Assembly: GCF_006542275.1 (NCBI RefSeq)
Contig: NZ_CP041217.1
Coordinates: 434,001-498,000 of the forward strand
Length of the DNA: 64,000 nt
Direction: 5' to 3'
From: Saccharibacillus brassicae
GTDB lineage: Bacteria; Bacillota; Bacilli; Paenibacillales; Paenibacillaceae
Shown here in pieces: positions 24,505-33,062 of the stretch; the stretch's first letter is position 1; each line of letters starts with the position of its first letter. Position numbers and translations under genes: made by a program. The notes beneath the pieces were generated by a model. The model had not been told where the DNA came from, searched no databases, and worked only from the letters and a program-made list of their open reading frames with translations.

Positions 24505-25368
24505 TTATTTGACGGAAGGCCAGATATAGATCGCGTTGCAGCCCGGTCCGACATGCGTGCCGACGACGGAGCCGATATGGGAATAGACGACGTCGCCGAC
24601 GTCGAAATGCTGGCGCAGCAGCGCCAGAATCTCGTCCGCCGATTCCGGCTGAACGGTGTGCCCGATCGCCACGTCCACCCGGCCCGCTTCGCCCAGCTCC
24701 CGCTGGAACAGCTCGACCACGCGGGCCAGCGCTTTTTTGCGTCCTCTGGCCTTCTCTACGGCGTAAATGACGCCTTCTTTGTCGATCGACAAGATCGGCT
24801 TGATATTCAGCAGCGTACCAAACAGCGCCGCCGCGCGGCCGATCCGGCCGCCTTTTTGTAAATATTCGAGCGTGTCGACGAGAAAATACAGCTTGCGGAC
24901 GGATTTGAGCCGTTCCACTTCGGCCACGATCTCCGCGGTCGAAGCGCCGGCCCGCGCAAGTTCCGCGGCCCGCACCACCATCAGGCCGAAGCCGTAGGAG
25001 GCGGACAGCGAATCGATCAGCGTGATGTCCGCCGCGTCGTTCTCCAGCATCGACCTGCCGAGCGTCGCGGATTGGAACGTGCCGCTCATGCCGGTCGAGA
25101 TATGGAGCGAGACGATCGGAACGCCGGGGTGCTCGTCCAGAATACGCTGATATTCGGCGGTGAAGTCCGCCGGCGAAGGCTGCGAAGTCGTCGGCAGCTT
25201 ATCCGCGGCAGCGAGCCGGCGGTAAAATTCCTGCGCCTGGATATCGACGCCGTCGAGCAGCGCTTCGCCGCCGAACATGACTTTGAGCGGCACGACGCGA
25301 ATGCCGAGACGTTCGATCAAATTCTCGGGAATGTCCGACGTGCTGTCGGTTACGATAATCGGATTCAT
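24505..25368 (-). CDS. DegV/FakB-family fatty-acid-binding protein
   Basis: 287-residue EDD-fold protein. The N-terminus IIVTDSTSDIPENL is the DegV phosphate/carboxylate-binding motif. Further blocks are TTSQPSPADFTAEY, LHISTGMSGTFQSA and IDSLSASYGFGLMV, ending in a small domain with GGRIGRAAALFGTLLNIKPIL. Family members (FakB) hold a fatty acid whose carboxyl group is phosphorylated by FakA for phospholipid synthesis. The fakA gene lies 71 bases upstream on the same strand, which supports that role. Start ATG with AAGGACGG upstream. Which fatty acid is bound (saturated or unsaturated) cannot be read from sequence. Confidence 0.9.
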   Translation of the reverse strand: MNPIIVTDSTSDIPENLIERLGIRVVPLKVMFGGEALLDGVDIQAQEFYRRLAAADKLPTTSQPSPADFTAEYQRILDEHPGVPIVSLHISTGMSGTFQSATLGRSMLENDAADITLIDSLSASYGFGLMVVRAAELARAGASTAEIVAEVERLKSVRKLYFLVDTLEYLQKGGRIGRAAALFGTLLNIKPILSIDKEGVIYAVEKARGRKKALARVVELFQRELGEAGRVDVAIGHTVQPESADEILALLRQHFDVGDVVYSHIGSVVGTHVGPGCNAIYIWPSVK

Positions 25369-25393
25369 CTGTCACCGTCCTTTGGGTTAAGGG

Positions 25394-25417
25394 AAAAGCC
25401 GGCCTCGGCCGGCTTTT
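25394..25417. terminator. Bidirectional-looking terminator between fakA and degV
   Basis: Perfect 11-base stem AAAAGCCGGCC/GGCCGGCTTTT with a 2-base loop. It follows the fakA stop by 22 bases and precedes degV, so it should attenuate transcription from fakA into degV-recG. Confidence 0.75.
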
Positions 25418-25439
25418 CGCCTGTTCGAGCGGGAGAAGC

Positions 25440-27203
25440 TCAGGCTTCCACCGAGAACATGTAGTCGTACACCGGCTGTCCGCCGGTATGGAATTCCACT
25501 TCGGCGTCCGGATATTCGGACGTGAGCCACTCGGCCAGTTGGGCCGTGTCTTCCTGCGAAGCGTCTTCCCCGGCCAGCAGGGTGACGACTTCGTCGCCGC
25601 TGTCGATCATGGCCGACAGCAGCGTGCGGCTGGTCGTCAGGCGATCGGCGGCCGTCGCGACGATCTTGGAATTGAAGATGCCGATATAGTCGCCGGCCTT
25701 GATGTCCAGTCCGTCGAACGTCGTATCGCGCACGGCGTGGGTGATCTGGCCGGTCTTGACCCGCTTGATCGCCTCGTTCATCTGCGCTTCGTTGACCTGC
25801 GCGTCTTCGTCTTCCTGGAAAGCGAGCGCCGCGGCGATGCCCTGCGGAATGCTCTTGCACGGAACGACCGTGACCTGGCGTTCGCCTTCGAGCAGATCGC
25901 GCGCCTGCTGGGCGGCGAGCACGATGTTGGAGTTGTTCGGCAGCAGGAATATATGCTGCGCGGACACCTGTCCGATCGCTTTGACGAAATCTTCCGTGCT
26001 CGGGTTCATCGTCTGTCCGCCGGACAGTACGATATCGATCCCGAGGCTTTTGAAGATTTCTTCGATGCCCGATCCGCTGGCGACGGCGATAAAGCCGTAA
26101 GGCGCCACTTCGTCGGCCGGCAGCGCGGCCTGTTCTTCCGCCGCGGGTTCAAGCGTCGGCATATCGGCGAACAGCTCCGGCGGCGCCGCTCCGTCCATGC
26201 CGGCGTTCAGCAGGTCGCGGTGCTGCTCGCGCATGTTTAGGATATGAATCTGCGTGATCTCTCCGTAGCGCAGCGCAAGCGTCATCACTTCGCCCGGCGT
26301 CTTGGAATGCACATGCACTTTGACGATGTCTTCATCGGCGATAATAATGATCGAATCCCCGTTGACGGCGAGCGCTTTGCGGAACGCTTCTTCGTCGAAC
26401 GCGCTTCTCGAACCGTCGCCGAGCCCGAGATTCACGAAAAATTCCATATCGTACAGGAATTCAATATTTTCGGTCTCCAGCTGCGCCTGGGCGGAAGCCT
26501 GAACGTTCGGCACTTTCGGAGCCGCGGCCGGCTTGCCGGCCTGCTGCGCGGCGGCGCCGATCGGATTGGCCGCGTCCGCGGAAGACCCGTTCTCCAGGTA
26601 GTCGAGGAAGCCTTCATAGATGTAGACAAGGCCCTGACCGCCCGAATCGACCACGCCGACCTGCTTGAGTACCGGAAGCTGGTCCGGCGTGCGGTCGAGC
26701 GCGTATTGGGCTTTGGCCAGCACTTCGCGCATCAGCTCGACGACGTCCGTCGTCCGGCGCGAGTAAGCGGCCGCGTGTTTGGCCGCTTCGCGGGCAACGG
26801 TAAGGATCGTGCCTTCGACCGGCTTGACGACCGCTTTGTAAGCGGTATCGACGCCGACCTGAAGCGCGGCCGCAAATTGGATCGCGTTCAACTCGGGATG
26901 CGAAGCCGCGTACCGGCCGAAGCCCCGGAACAGCTGCGACAAGATGACGCCCGAATTGCCGCGCGCTCCCATCAGCAGTCCTTTTGACAACACCGTGGCC
27001 GACTGGCCGAGCGATGCGGAAGAACGTTCCCGCAGCTCGGTCACGCCCGCCGTCATCGTCAAATTCATGTTTGTGCCCGTGTCGCCGTCCGGCACCGGGA
27101 ATACGTTCAGCGCATTGACATGTTCCGCCTGACGGGAAAGTCTCTCCGCCCCGGCCAATACCATGCCTGTAAAATCAGTTCCGTTAATCGAACGCCTGCT
27201 CAA
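25440..27203 (-). CDS. fakA: Fatty acid kinase FakA (YloV, DAK2 domain)
   Basis: 587-residue protein of the YloV/FakA family. The DhaL/DAK2 nucleotide-binding domain covers about 10-200 with the metal-binding motif NVFPVPDGDTGTNMNLTM (Asp39, Asp41) and RGNSGVILSQLFRGF. A middle domain follows at about 230-330. The C-terminal DegV-like EDD domain (about 350-587) contains LSGGQTMNPSTEDFVKAI. It phosphorylates fatty acids held by FakB. The start is assigned to the TTG at 27203, because AAGGGG lies 8 bases upstream and the protein then begins SRRSINGTDF, as in Bacillus YloV; a GTG seven codons earlier lacks a ribosome site. A leader of about 300 bases with an unusual dyad precedes it. Confidence 0.94.
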   Translation of the reverse strand: MSRRSINGTDFTGMVLAGAERLSRQAEHVNALNVFPVPDGDTGTNMNLTMTAGVTELRERSSASLGQSATVLSKGLLMGARGNSGVILSQLFRGFGRYAASHPELNAIQFAAALQVGVDTAYKAVVKPVEGTILTVAREAAKHAAAYSRRTTDVVELMREVLAKAQYALDRTPDQLPVLKQVGVVDSGGQGLVYIYEGFLDYLENGSSADAANPIGAAAQQAGKPAAAPKVPNVQASAQAQLETENIEFLYDMEFFVNLGLGDGSRSAFDEEAFRKALAVNGDSIIIIADEDIVKVHVHSKTPGEVMTLALRYGEITQIHILNMREQHRDLLNAGMDGAAPPELFADMPTLEPAAEEQAALPADEVAPYGFIAVASGSGIEEIFKSLGIDIVLSGGQTMNPSTEDFVKAIGQVSAQHIFLLPNNSNIVLAAQQARDLLEGERQVTVVPCKSIPQGIAAALAFQEDEDAQVNEAQMNEAIKRVKTGQITHAVRDTTFDGLDIKAGDYIGIFNSKIVATAADRLTTSRTLLSAMIDSGDEVVTLLAGEDASQEDTAQLAEWLTSEYPDAEVEFHTGGQPVYDYMFSVEA

Positions 27204-27448
27204 TGAAAATTCCCCTTCCCACACCTACTGGATACGCAAACGCCGCAAACCGAAGCGTCCGCTCTATTTGGATGTTAAGCCCGTATGCTGCTCGCTCTGC
27301 GCGCCCCTGCCGCTCTGCCGGTCAGGAGCACGCCGGAAACCGGGTTTCCGTCCCCCGCGACCCATACGGGACTTTGGCGGCCGATTGCGCGGTCCGCTCC
27401 TGCCTTATACGGATGAACTGGGCTTGCGGTCACATCCCCATGAGCCTC

Positions 27449-27487
27449 TTGCAAAATCCGGGCAAAATTTTGAAGCAGATTTTGCAA
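27449..27487. promoter_or_regulatory. Nested inverted repeat in the fakA leader
   Basis: Outer arms TTGCAAAATC (27449-27458) and GATTTTGCAA (27478-27487) are a perfect inverted repeat. The centre is itself a palindrome, CAAAATTTTG (27463-27472). It lies upstream of fakA and downstream of the only -10-like sequences (around 27500-27515, TACAAT/TATAGT). It is an operator or an RNA hairpin. The rest of the 27204-27448 stretch shows no gene. Confidence 0.55.
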
Positions 27488-27548
27488 AAGGCCCCACCTA
27501 ATATTGTACTATAAGCGCACGTATAAATAAATAAAGTTTTTAGAACCG

Positions 27549-27578
27549 TTGACGGAGCTTTTTTTGTTGTGTTATGAT
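27549..27578 (+). promoter_or_regulatory. Sigma-A promoter of rpmB
   Basis: TTGACG (27549-27554), 18 bases, TATGAT (27573-27578), 50 bases before the rpmB start. Confidence 0.75.
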
Positions 27579-27628
27579 GTTCTAAGTGTTGCTTATGTAT
27601 GTTTTATCTAAGCAAGGAGGTGTCATTC

Positions 27629-27817
27629 ATGGCTCGCAGATGTTTTGTATCGGGTAAAAAACCAAGCTCCGGCAATCACGTTTCCCACGCTAACAACCGC
27701 AACCGTCGTACTTGGGGAGTTAACGTCCAAAAGGTTCGCATCCTCGTAAACGGCAAACCGAAACGCGTATACGTCAGCACCCGGGCGCTCAAATCCGGTA
27801 AATTGACCCGCGTTTAA
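27629..27817 (+). CDS. rpmB: 50S ribosomal protein L28
   Basis: 62-residue L28: [30 protein letters not shown], then [29 protein letters not shown]. It is very basic and matches the Firmicute form that lacks the CxxC zinc ribbon. ATG at 27629 has AAGGAGGTG upstream; 10 earlier open codons are not translated. It stands alone on the plus strand, divergent from fakA, as in Bacillus genomes where rpmB lies near yloU-yloV. Confidence 0.97.
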   Translation: MARRCFVSGKKPSSGNHVSHANNRNRRTWGVNVQKVRILVNGKPKRVYVSTRALKSGKLTRV

Positions 27818-27835
27818 TCCAGACATAGACCGGAA

Positions 27836-27862
27836 AGCACCTTCGTCAGAGGGTGTTTTTTA
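27836..27862 (+). terminator. Terminator of rpmB
   Basis: Stem CACCTT/AGAGGGTG followed by TTTTTT, 20 bases after the rpmB stop. Confidence 0.7.
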
Positions 27863-27906
27863 GTTTAATCGCGGCGACAGCCGCAAGTCAGGTATGACCG
27901 AACGGC

Positions 27907-27954
27907 AAAAAAAGCCGAAGTCCGCTCTTTCCGGAGCGGGACTTCGGCTTTTTT
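27907..27954. terminator. Strong bidirectional terminator between rpmB and the rpe cluster
   Basis: Near-perfect stem of about 20 bases (AAAGCCGAAGTCCGCTC with GAGCGGGACTTCGGCTTT) flanked by A7 and T6. It can stop transcripts from rpmB and from the long minus-strand operon. Confidence 0.85.
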
Positions 27955-28020
27955 CGTGCGTTCTTTTTTACCATTCGAGCTTTGTCTGATCGAGCCGGAC
28001 CGACCCGTCCTACCGGGTAA

Positions 28021-28272
28021 TCAGATCAAGCCCATTTGATAGCGGACCATCGCGATCAGCACGGTGAAGAACAGGAAGTAGACCACCGTCCAGATGATGA
28101 AACCGATCTTGGGCCCCCGCCCTTCCAGCTTGCGGAAGTACCAGATGACGAGTCCCGCGGTCAACAAGCCGACGAGCGCGTTAAACGGCGTCGGCAGAAA
28201 AGCGAACAGCGCGATCAACAGGCCGGTCACCGAAGTGACCAGAGCCAGCATCAGCGTCGATTTGAGGTTCAT
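28021..28272 (-). CDS. Small integral membrane protein downstream of rpe
   Basis: 83 residues with three hydrophobic segments (LMLALVTSVTGLLIALFAFL, ALVGLLTAGLVIWYF, GFIIWTVVYFLFFTVLIAMV) and a short basic loop KLEGRGPK between helices 2 and 3. Its ATG overlaps the rpe stop by 4 bases, so it is translated with rpe. I do not recognise the family. In B. subtilis this place after rpe is taken by thiN. Confidence 0.75.
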   Translation of the reverse strand: MNLKSTLMLALVTSVTGLLIALFAFLPTPFNALVGLLTAGLVIWYFRKLEGRGPKIGFIIWTVVYFLFFTVLIAMVRYQMGLI

Positions 28273-28934
28273 TCGCCACGCTCCGCGCTTTCGCGGATGA
28301 CGCGGATCGCTTCGGCGCGATCGCTCGCGCCGTACACGGCGCTGCCGGCCACGAGCACGTCGGCGCCCGCAGCGACCACTTTGCCCGCCGTGTCGGCCGA
28401 GATCCCGCCGTCGACTTCGATGCGCAGATCGTGCATGCCGAGCGAATCGGCCAGCTCGCGCGTCTCGCGAATCTTGTGCACGGTACGTTCGATAAACGCC
28501 TGTCCGCCGAAGCCGGGATTCACCGTCATGATCAAGACGAGATCCAGATCTTCCAGCACTTCGCGGATCGCCGACACCGGCGTGCCGGGATTCAGCGCCA
28601 CGCCGGCCTGGACTCCGTGTTCTTTGATCAGGTGCACGACGCGGTGCAGATGCACGCAGGCTTCCGCATGCACCGTAATGACGGAAGCGCCGGCTTTGGC
28701 GAATTCCGCTATATAATCTTCCGGGTTCTCGATCATGAGATGCACGTCGAGCGGCAGCTTCGTCAGCGGCGCGATCGAGCGCATGATCGGCGCGCCGAAC
28801 GAAATGTTCGGCACGAAGTGCCCGTCCATGACATCAACGTGCAGCCAATCCGCCCCGCCTTGTTCCACTTCGGCGACATCGGCTCCGAGCTTCGAGAAAT
28901 CCGCGGACAATATCGAAGGAGCAATCCATACCAT
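28269..28934 (-). CDS. rpe: Ribulose-phosphate 3-epimerase
   Basis: 221-residue TIM-barrel enzyme that interconverts ribulose-5-phosphate and xylulose-5-phosphate in the pentose phosphate pathway. Signatures: APSILSADFSKLG, LHVDVMDGHFVPNISFG (metal-binding His and catalytic Asp), LDVHLMIENPE, VNPGFGGQAF and the phosphate-binding GSAVYG with EVDGGIS before it. Length is normal. GGAGG ribosome site. It follows rsgA by 3 bases, in the conserved prkC-rsgA-rpe order. Confidence 0.96.
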   Translation of the reverse strand: MVWIAPSILSADFSKLGADVAEVEQGGADWLHVDVMDGHFVPNISFGAPIMRSIAPLTKLPLDVHLMIENPEDYIAEFAKAGASVITVHAEACVHLHRVVHLIKEHGVQAGVALNPGTPVSAIREVLEDLDLVLIMTVNPGFGGQAFIERTVHKIRETRELADSLGMHDLRIEVDGGISADTAGKVVAAGADVLVAGSAVYGASDRAEAIRVIRESAERGE

Positions 28935-28937
28935 AGT

Positions 28938-29846
28938 TCAGTACCTCCGTTTTTTATCTTTCATTTCCTGGTAAAACGCTTTGTAGTGCTTGTAGCGGCT
29001 CTCGGCGATCTCTCCGCGTTCCAGCGCTTCGCGCACTTTGCACTGCGGCTCGTGGAGATGCGTACAGCCGCGGAATTTGCAGCCGTCGGCCAGCGCCGCG
29101 AATTCCCGGAAACAGCTCGGCAGTTCATCGACGCCGAGTTCCAGGAAATCGAGCTGGCTGAAGCCCGGCGTATCGGCAATATAGCCTCCGCTGCCCAGAT
29201 CGACCAGTTCCACGTGACGCGTCGTATGCCGTCCGCGGCCGAGGCGCAGGCTGATCTCGCTCGTCAGCAGGTCCAGATCGGCGAACATCGCGTTGAGCAG
29301 CGACGATTTGCCGACGCCCGATTGGCCGGAGAATACGCTGATCTCGCCCGCCAGGCGCTCGCGCAGCCGATCGGCTCCGAGTCCCTGCGGAGAGCTCGTC
29401 TCCAGCACCTCGTACCCGATCGACGTGTACAGCGCTCGCGCCTGTTCTACCTCTTCGCGGGTCTGCACGTCGTCTTCCGCGATCAGGTCCATCTTCGTGA
29501 AGCAGATGATCGCTTCGAGTCCTTCGTTCTCGATATGTACGAGGAACTTGTCCAGCAGATTGAGGCTCAGATCGGGTTCCTTGACCGAGAAGACGAGAAC
29601 GGCCACGTTGACGTTGGCCACCTGCGGACGCACCAGTTCGGACGTTCGCGGCTTGAGTTCGGTGACGGTGCCTTCTCCGTTCTCGGTGAGTTCGTAGACG
29701 ACGCGGTCTCCGACGAGCGGCGATTTGCCTTTGAGCCGGAACAGTCCCCGGGCCCGGCACTGGATCGCTTTATCTCCGGGAGACGCTTCGTTATCCTTGA
29801 CGTAGTAATAGCCGCTTAAAGCTTTGACGATTAATCCTTCTGGCAT
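28938..29846 (-). CDS. rsgA: Ribosome small-subunit-dependent GTPase A
   Basis: 302-residue circularly permuted GTPase that acts in late 30S assembly. OB domain at 1-70 (LIVKALSGYYYV, CRARGLFRLKG), then permuted G motifs: G4 FTKMDL, G1 P-loop GQSGVGKSS at 174-182, G3 DTPGF. The C-terminal zinc site CKFRGCTHLHEPQCKV has the Cys-x5-His-x5-Cys-type ligands. Normal length. ATG with GGAAGGTG upstream. It sits between prkC and rpe as in Bacillus. Confidence 0.96.
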   Translation of the reverse strand: MPEGLIVKALSGYYYVKDNEASPGDKAIQCRARGLFRLKGKSPLVGDRVVYELTENGEGTVTELKPRTSELVRPQVANVNVAVLVFSVKEPDLSLNLLDKFLVHIENEGLEAIICFTKMDLIAEDDVQTREEVEQARALYTSIGYEVLETSSPQGLGADRLRERLAGEISVFSGQSGVGKSSLLNAMFADLDLLTSEISLRLGRGRHTTRHVELVDLGSGGYIADTPGFSQLDFLELGVDELPSCFREFAALADGCKFRGCTHLHEPQCKVREALERGEIAESRYKHYKAFYQEMKDKKRRY

Positions 29847-29928
29847 GCTTCACCTTCCTTTTTCCGTAACGGGAGAGAGCCGGACTTGCGTCCGGCCCGT
29901 CGGGTGCCCGTTTGATTGTTGAAGCTTT

Positions 29929-32277
29929 TTATTTCCCGTTGGGGTTTTCTTTGTTTTTGCCGTTGCCGTTACCATTCCCATTGCCGTTACCTTTGCCGTT
30001 ACTGCTGCTGTTCCCGTTGCTTTTGAGCGCGGCTTTCTCCACTTTGCCGGCGGATACGGCCTGCCCCGGCGGAGCGAGCGCGGAAGGATCGCCGGTCGGC
30101 TCTTCTTCCGTGACTTCCTCGTCCGTACCTTCTTGGGCCGGTTCTTCGGGAGCGGTCTCCTCCGGCGCATTTTCCGTCGAACCTTCGCCCGAAGGAGCGG
30201 CGCCTTCTTCCGGCGCCTCTTCTCCTTCGACCGGCTGTTCGCCGGCGTTATCGGCCGGAGGGTCGGCAGGCTGCGGCTCGGGCGGCGGCGTGACTTCCGG
30301 TTCCTCGGCCGGAACTTCCGGCTGCTGGAACGTCCCGCGGCTCGCTTCGGTATAATCGACCGGATACGACGAGATCAGCTGATTGTCGCGGTAGACCATG
30401 ACGACTCCGTTTCGGTTCGGAGCCAGCACGAGTGCCACGGGGAAGATTCGCACCGACGAGATCGTATCGCGGCCCCATTCGATCCGGTCGCCGCGCGCAT
30501 CGCTGTATTCGATACGGACTTTGGTCGCCACGCCTTCCGCGGAAGGCTCGACCGGCACCTGAACGGTAAAGTTCAGCGCTTCGGGCGGAACGCCGGAGCT
30601 GACGACGAACTTGACGACTTCGCTTGGCTTGAGTTCGGTCCCGGCCTGCGGTTCCTGGCTAATGACCTTGCCTTTTTCCACCGTGAAGCTCGGCTCTTCC
30701 GACGACGAAGGCGCAAGCGCCTGGCCGTTAATGGCGTCGAGCGCTTCCTGGCGCGTCTTGCCGACCACTTCCGGCACTTCTTTTTCTTCGACGCCCATGC
30801 TGACGGTCAGCGTGACGGTCGCCTGCTCGGGATCGAAATCTTCGCTGGCCTGCGGCTGCTGCGCGATGACCGTTTCCGGATCGGAATCGTCGAACTGCTC
30901 TTCGCGCACGATCCGGTCTTCGGTCACGCCGAGCGCCACCAGATCCCGGCGCGCTTCGTCGTAGCTCGACTCGGTCAGCTTCGGCATCTCGGTCAGCGGT
31001 TTTTCGGAACCGACGGTCAGGATCAGCGCCGCCCCTTCCTTGACGCTGAGCCCTTCAAGCTTGCTCTGCCTGAAAACAATGCCCGCTTCCGTGGACGGAT
31101 CGTATTCGTACTTGACCCCTTCCACTTCCAGCTTGCGTGCGGCGAGCGTCGTGCGCGCTTCGTCTTCGGTCAGGCCGATCACGTTCGGCACCGTCGTCTC
31201 CGGCACGACGAACTGACGGCTCCACAGCATGACCGCGATAAACACGATCGCCAGGAACAGCAGCGTCGAGCCGATGATGATCGCCGGCTTTTTCCAGCTT
31301 TTTTTGCCGGCAGGCTTGGTTTTGCCTTTGCCTTTGTCCGCCGAATCGCTGCGCTGCATATCCGGCGCGGACGTATACGAAGAACGGATCGCCGGCACAA
31401 CCAGCGTCCGGTCCACGTCGTCTTTTTCGTCGAACAGCATCTTCTGCTCGTCGCGCCGCGAAGGCAGCAGGCACGTATCGAGATCGCTCTGCATCTCGGC
31501 CGCGGACGCATACCGTTCGGACGGATTTTTGCGCATCGCCCGGACGATAATGTTCTCCACGCTCTGCGGAATCATCGGATTCAGCTTGCGCGGTTCTTCG
31601 AACTCGTCCTGCAAATGCTTGAGCGCCACGCTGATCGGGCTTTCGCCCTCGAACGGCAGCGCGCCGGTCAGCATCTGGTAGATGACGATGCCGAGCGAAT
31701 ACAGGTCGGACTTTTCGCCGGCGTTTACGCCTTTGGCATGCTCCGGAGAGAAATAATGGACGGAACCGACGACCGAACCCGTCTGGGTAATCGTCGTCGA
31801 CGTGACGGCGCGGGCGATCCCGAAGTCCGTCACTTTGACCCGTCCGCCCCGGCCGATCAAAATATTGTGGGGTTTGATATCCCGGTGAATGATCTGGTTC
31901 GTATGGGCGTGGTCGAGCGCGTCGCAGATCTGGGACGCGAAGCGAACCGCTTCTTCGACCGGAAGAGGGGCGCGTTCCTTGATCACCTGATCCAAATCCT
32001 GGCCTTCGATATATTCCATGACGATATACGGGGTCTCGCCTTCCTGCCCCACGTCGTAGATGCTGACGATGTTCGGGTGGGACAACGACGCCGCCGACTG
32101 CGCTTCCCTGCGGAAACGCCGGATAAACTCGTCGTCGTGTATGAACTGCTGGCGCAGCACCTTGACCGCCACGTGACGATTCAACAGCAGGTCGAGCGCT
32201 TTGTACACCAGCGCCATGCCCCCGCCGCCGACGCGCTCCATAATTTCGTAGCGGCCGCTGAACACCTGACCGATCAT
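29929..32277 (-). CDS. prkC: PASTA-domain Ser/Thr kinase PrkC (PknB type)
   Basis: 782-residue membrane kinase. The kinase domain covers 1-270: Gly loop VGGGGMALVY, Lys39 in HVAVKVL, HRDIKPHN with catalytic Asp133, DFG Asp151 and an activation loop rich in Thr (TSTTITQTGSVVGS). A basic linker is followed by one membrane helix (about 331-352) and three PASTA domains (about 358-570), which bind muropeptides. Beyond the usual family end there is a Pro/Glu-rich stretch and a C-terminal tail of Asn-Gly repeats and Lys (NGKGNGNGNGNGNGK). The start is the ATG overlapping the prpC stop by 4 bases. It phosphorylates division, wall and germination targets and is opposed by PrpC. Confidence 0.95.
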   Translation of the reverse strand: MIGQVFSGRYEIMERVGGGGMALVYKALDLLLNRHVAVKVLRQQFIHDDEFIRRFRREAQSAASLSHPNIVSIYDVGQEGETPYIVMEYIEGQDLDQVIKERAPLPVEEAVRFASQICDALDHAHTNQIIHRDIKPHNILIGRGGRVKVTDFGIARAVTSTTITQTGSVVGSVHYFSPEHAKGVNAGEKSDLYSLGIVIYQMLTGALPFEGESPISVALKHLQDEFEEPRKLNPMIPQSVENIIVRAMRKNPSERYASAAEMQSDLDTCLLPSRRDEQKMLFDEKDDVDRTLVVPAIRSSYTSAPDMQRSDSADKGKGKTKPAGKKSWKKPAIIIGSTLLFLAIVFIAVMLWSRQFVVPETTVPNVIGLTEDEARTTLAARKLEVEGVKYEYDPSTEAGIVFRQSKLEGLSVKEGAALILTVGSEKPLTEMPKLTESSYDEARRDLVALGVTEDRIVREEQFDDSDPETVIAQQPQASEDFDPEQATVTLTVSMGVEEKEVPEVVGKTRQEALDAINGQALAPSSSEEPSFTVEKGKVISQEPQAGTELKPSEVVKFVVSSGVPPEALNFTVQVPVEPSAEGVATKVRIEYSDARGDRIEWGRDTISSVRIFPVALVLAPNRNGVVMVYRDNQLISSYPVDYTEASRGTFQQPEVPAEEPEVTPPPEPQPADPPADNAGEQPVEGEEAPEEGAAPSGEGSTENAPEETAPEEPAQEGTDEEVTEEEPTGDPSALAPPGQAVSAGKVEKAALKSNGNSSSNGKGNGNGNGNGNGKNKENPNGK

Positions 32278-33056
32278 TGTACCCACTCCTTCGTCGCCGG
32301 ATCCTGGCCGGCGCGCCCGTTTTCGAACAGGGCGACGGTGATGTTGTCGTCGCCCCCTGAACCCAGCGCCATGCGGACCAGCTTGTGCGCGCGGTCTTCG
32401 AGCGCCGCGCCCGGCTTGAGCACCGTGCGCAGCATTTCGGCCTCGGCCACGAAATTGCTCAAGCCGTCGCTGCACAGCAGCAGCCCTTCGCCCGGATTCA
32501 GCGAGATGCGGCGCACGTCGACCTTGACTTCGGCGTCGGTGCCGAGCGCCCGCGTCAGCACGTTGCGCCGCGGATGGGCTCCCGCTTCCTGCGGCGTGAT
32601 CTGTCCGCTTTTGAGCAGTTCGTTGACCAGCGTATGATCGTCGGTCAGACGCTCGATGCCGCCGGAATCTATCCGGTACGCCCGGCTGTCGCCGATATGC
32701 GCGACGATGCCTTCGGTTCCGCTGAGCAGCACCGCGACGACCGTCGTGCCCATGTTATGGTAGCGAATATCCGATTCGCCTTTGCGGTACACGACTTCGT
32801 TCGCATGCAGGATCGCATCGCCGAGCGCCGCTTCGCACGCTTCGATCGACAAGCCGGGCTCCAGTCCGCCGAGATCGGCGACGATCGTCTCCACCGTCAG
32901 GCGGCTCGCCGTGTCGCCGGCCAGGTGGCCGCCCATTCCGTCCGCCACGATGCCGAGCGTGTAGCCGCCCGGTTTGATCCGGCCGACCCACGACAAGTCT
33001 TCGTTGACGCTGCGTACGTTTCCGATATGCGTTGCATGAACGGTATGAATCGCCAT
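32274..33056 (-). CDS. prpC: PP2C-type protein phosphatase PrpC
   Basis: 260-residue metal-dependent phosphatase. Metal ligands are in RSVNED and VADGMGGHLAGDTAS; further motifs are AHIGDSRAYRI, DHTLVNELLKSG, LCSDGLSNFV and GGDDNITVAL. It dephosphorylates PrkC and its substrates. It starts 6 bases after rlmN and overlaps prkC by 4 bases, so kinase and phosphatase are coproduced. GAGGTGAG upstream of the ATG. Confidence 0.96.
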   Translation of the reverse strand: MAIHTVHATHIGNVRSVNEDLSWVGRIKPGGYTLGIVADGMGGHLAGDTASRLTVETIVADLGGLEPGLSIEACEAALGDAILHANEVVYRKGESDIRYHNMGTTVVAVLLSGTEGIVAHIGDSRAYRIDSGGIERLTDDHTLVNELLKSGQITPQEAGAHPRRNVLTRALGTDAEVKVDVRRISLNPGEGLLLCSDGLSNFVAEAEMLRTVLKPGAALEDRAHKLVRMALGSGGDDNITVALFENGRAGQDPATKEWVQ

Positions 33057-33062
33057 CCTAGC

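Noticed and set aside
27818-28268. spoVM or thiN expected near rpe and rpmB
   Set aside because: I looked on both strands for the 26-residue SpoVM text and for a ThiN-like frame and found neither; only the small membrane protein is present.
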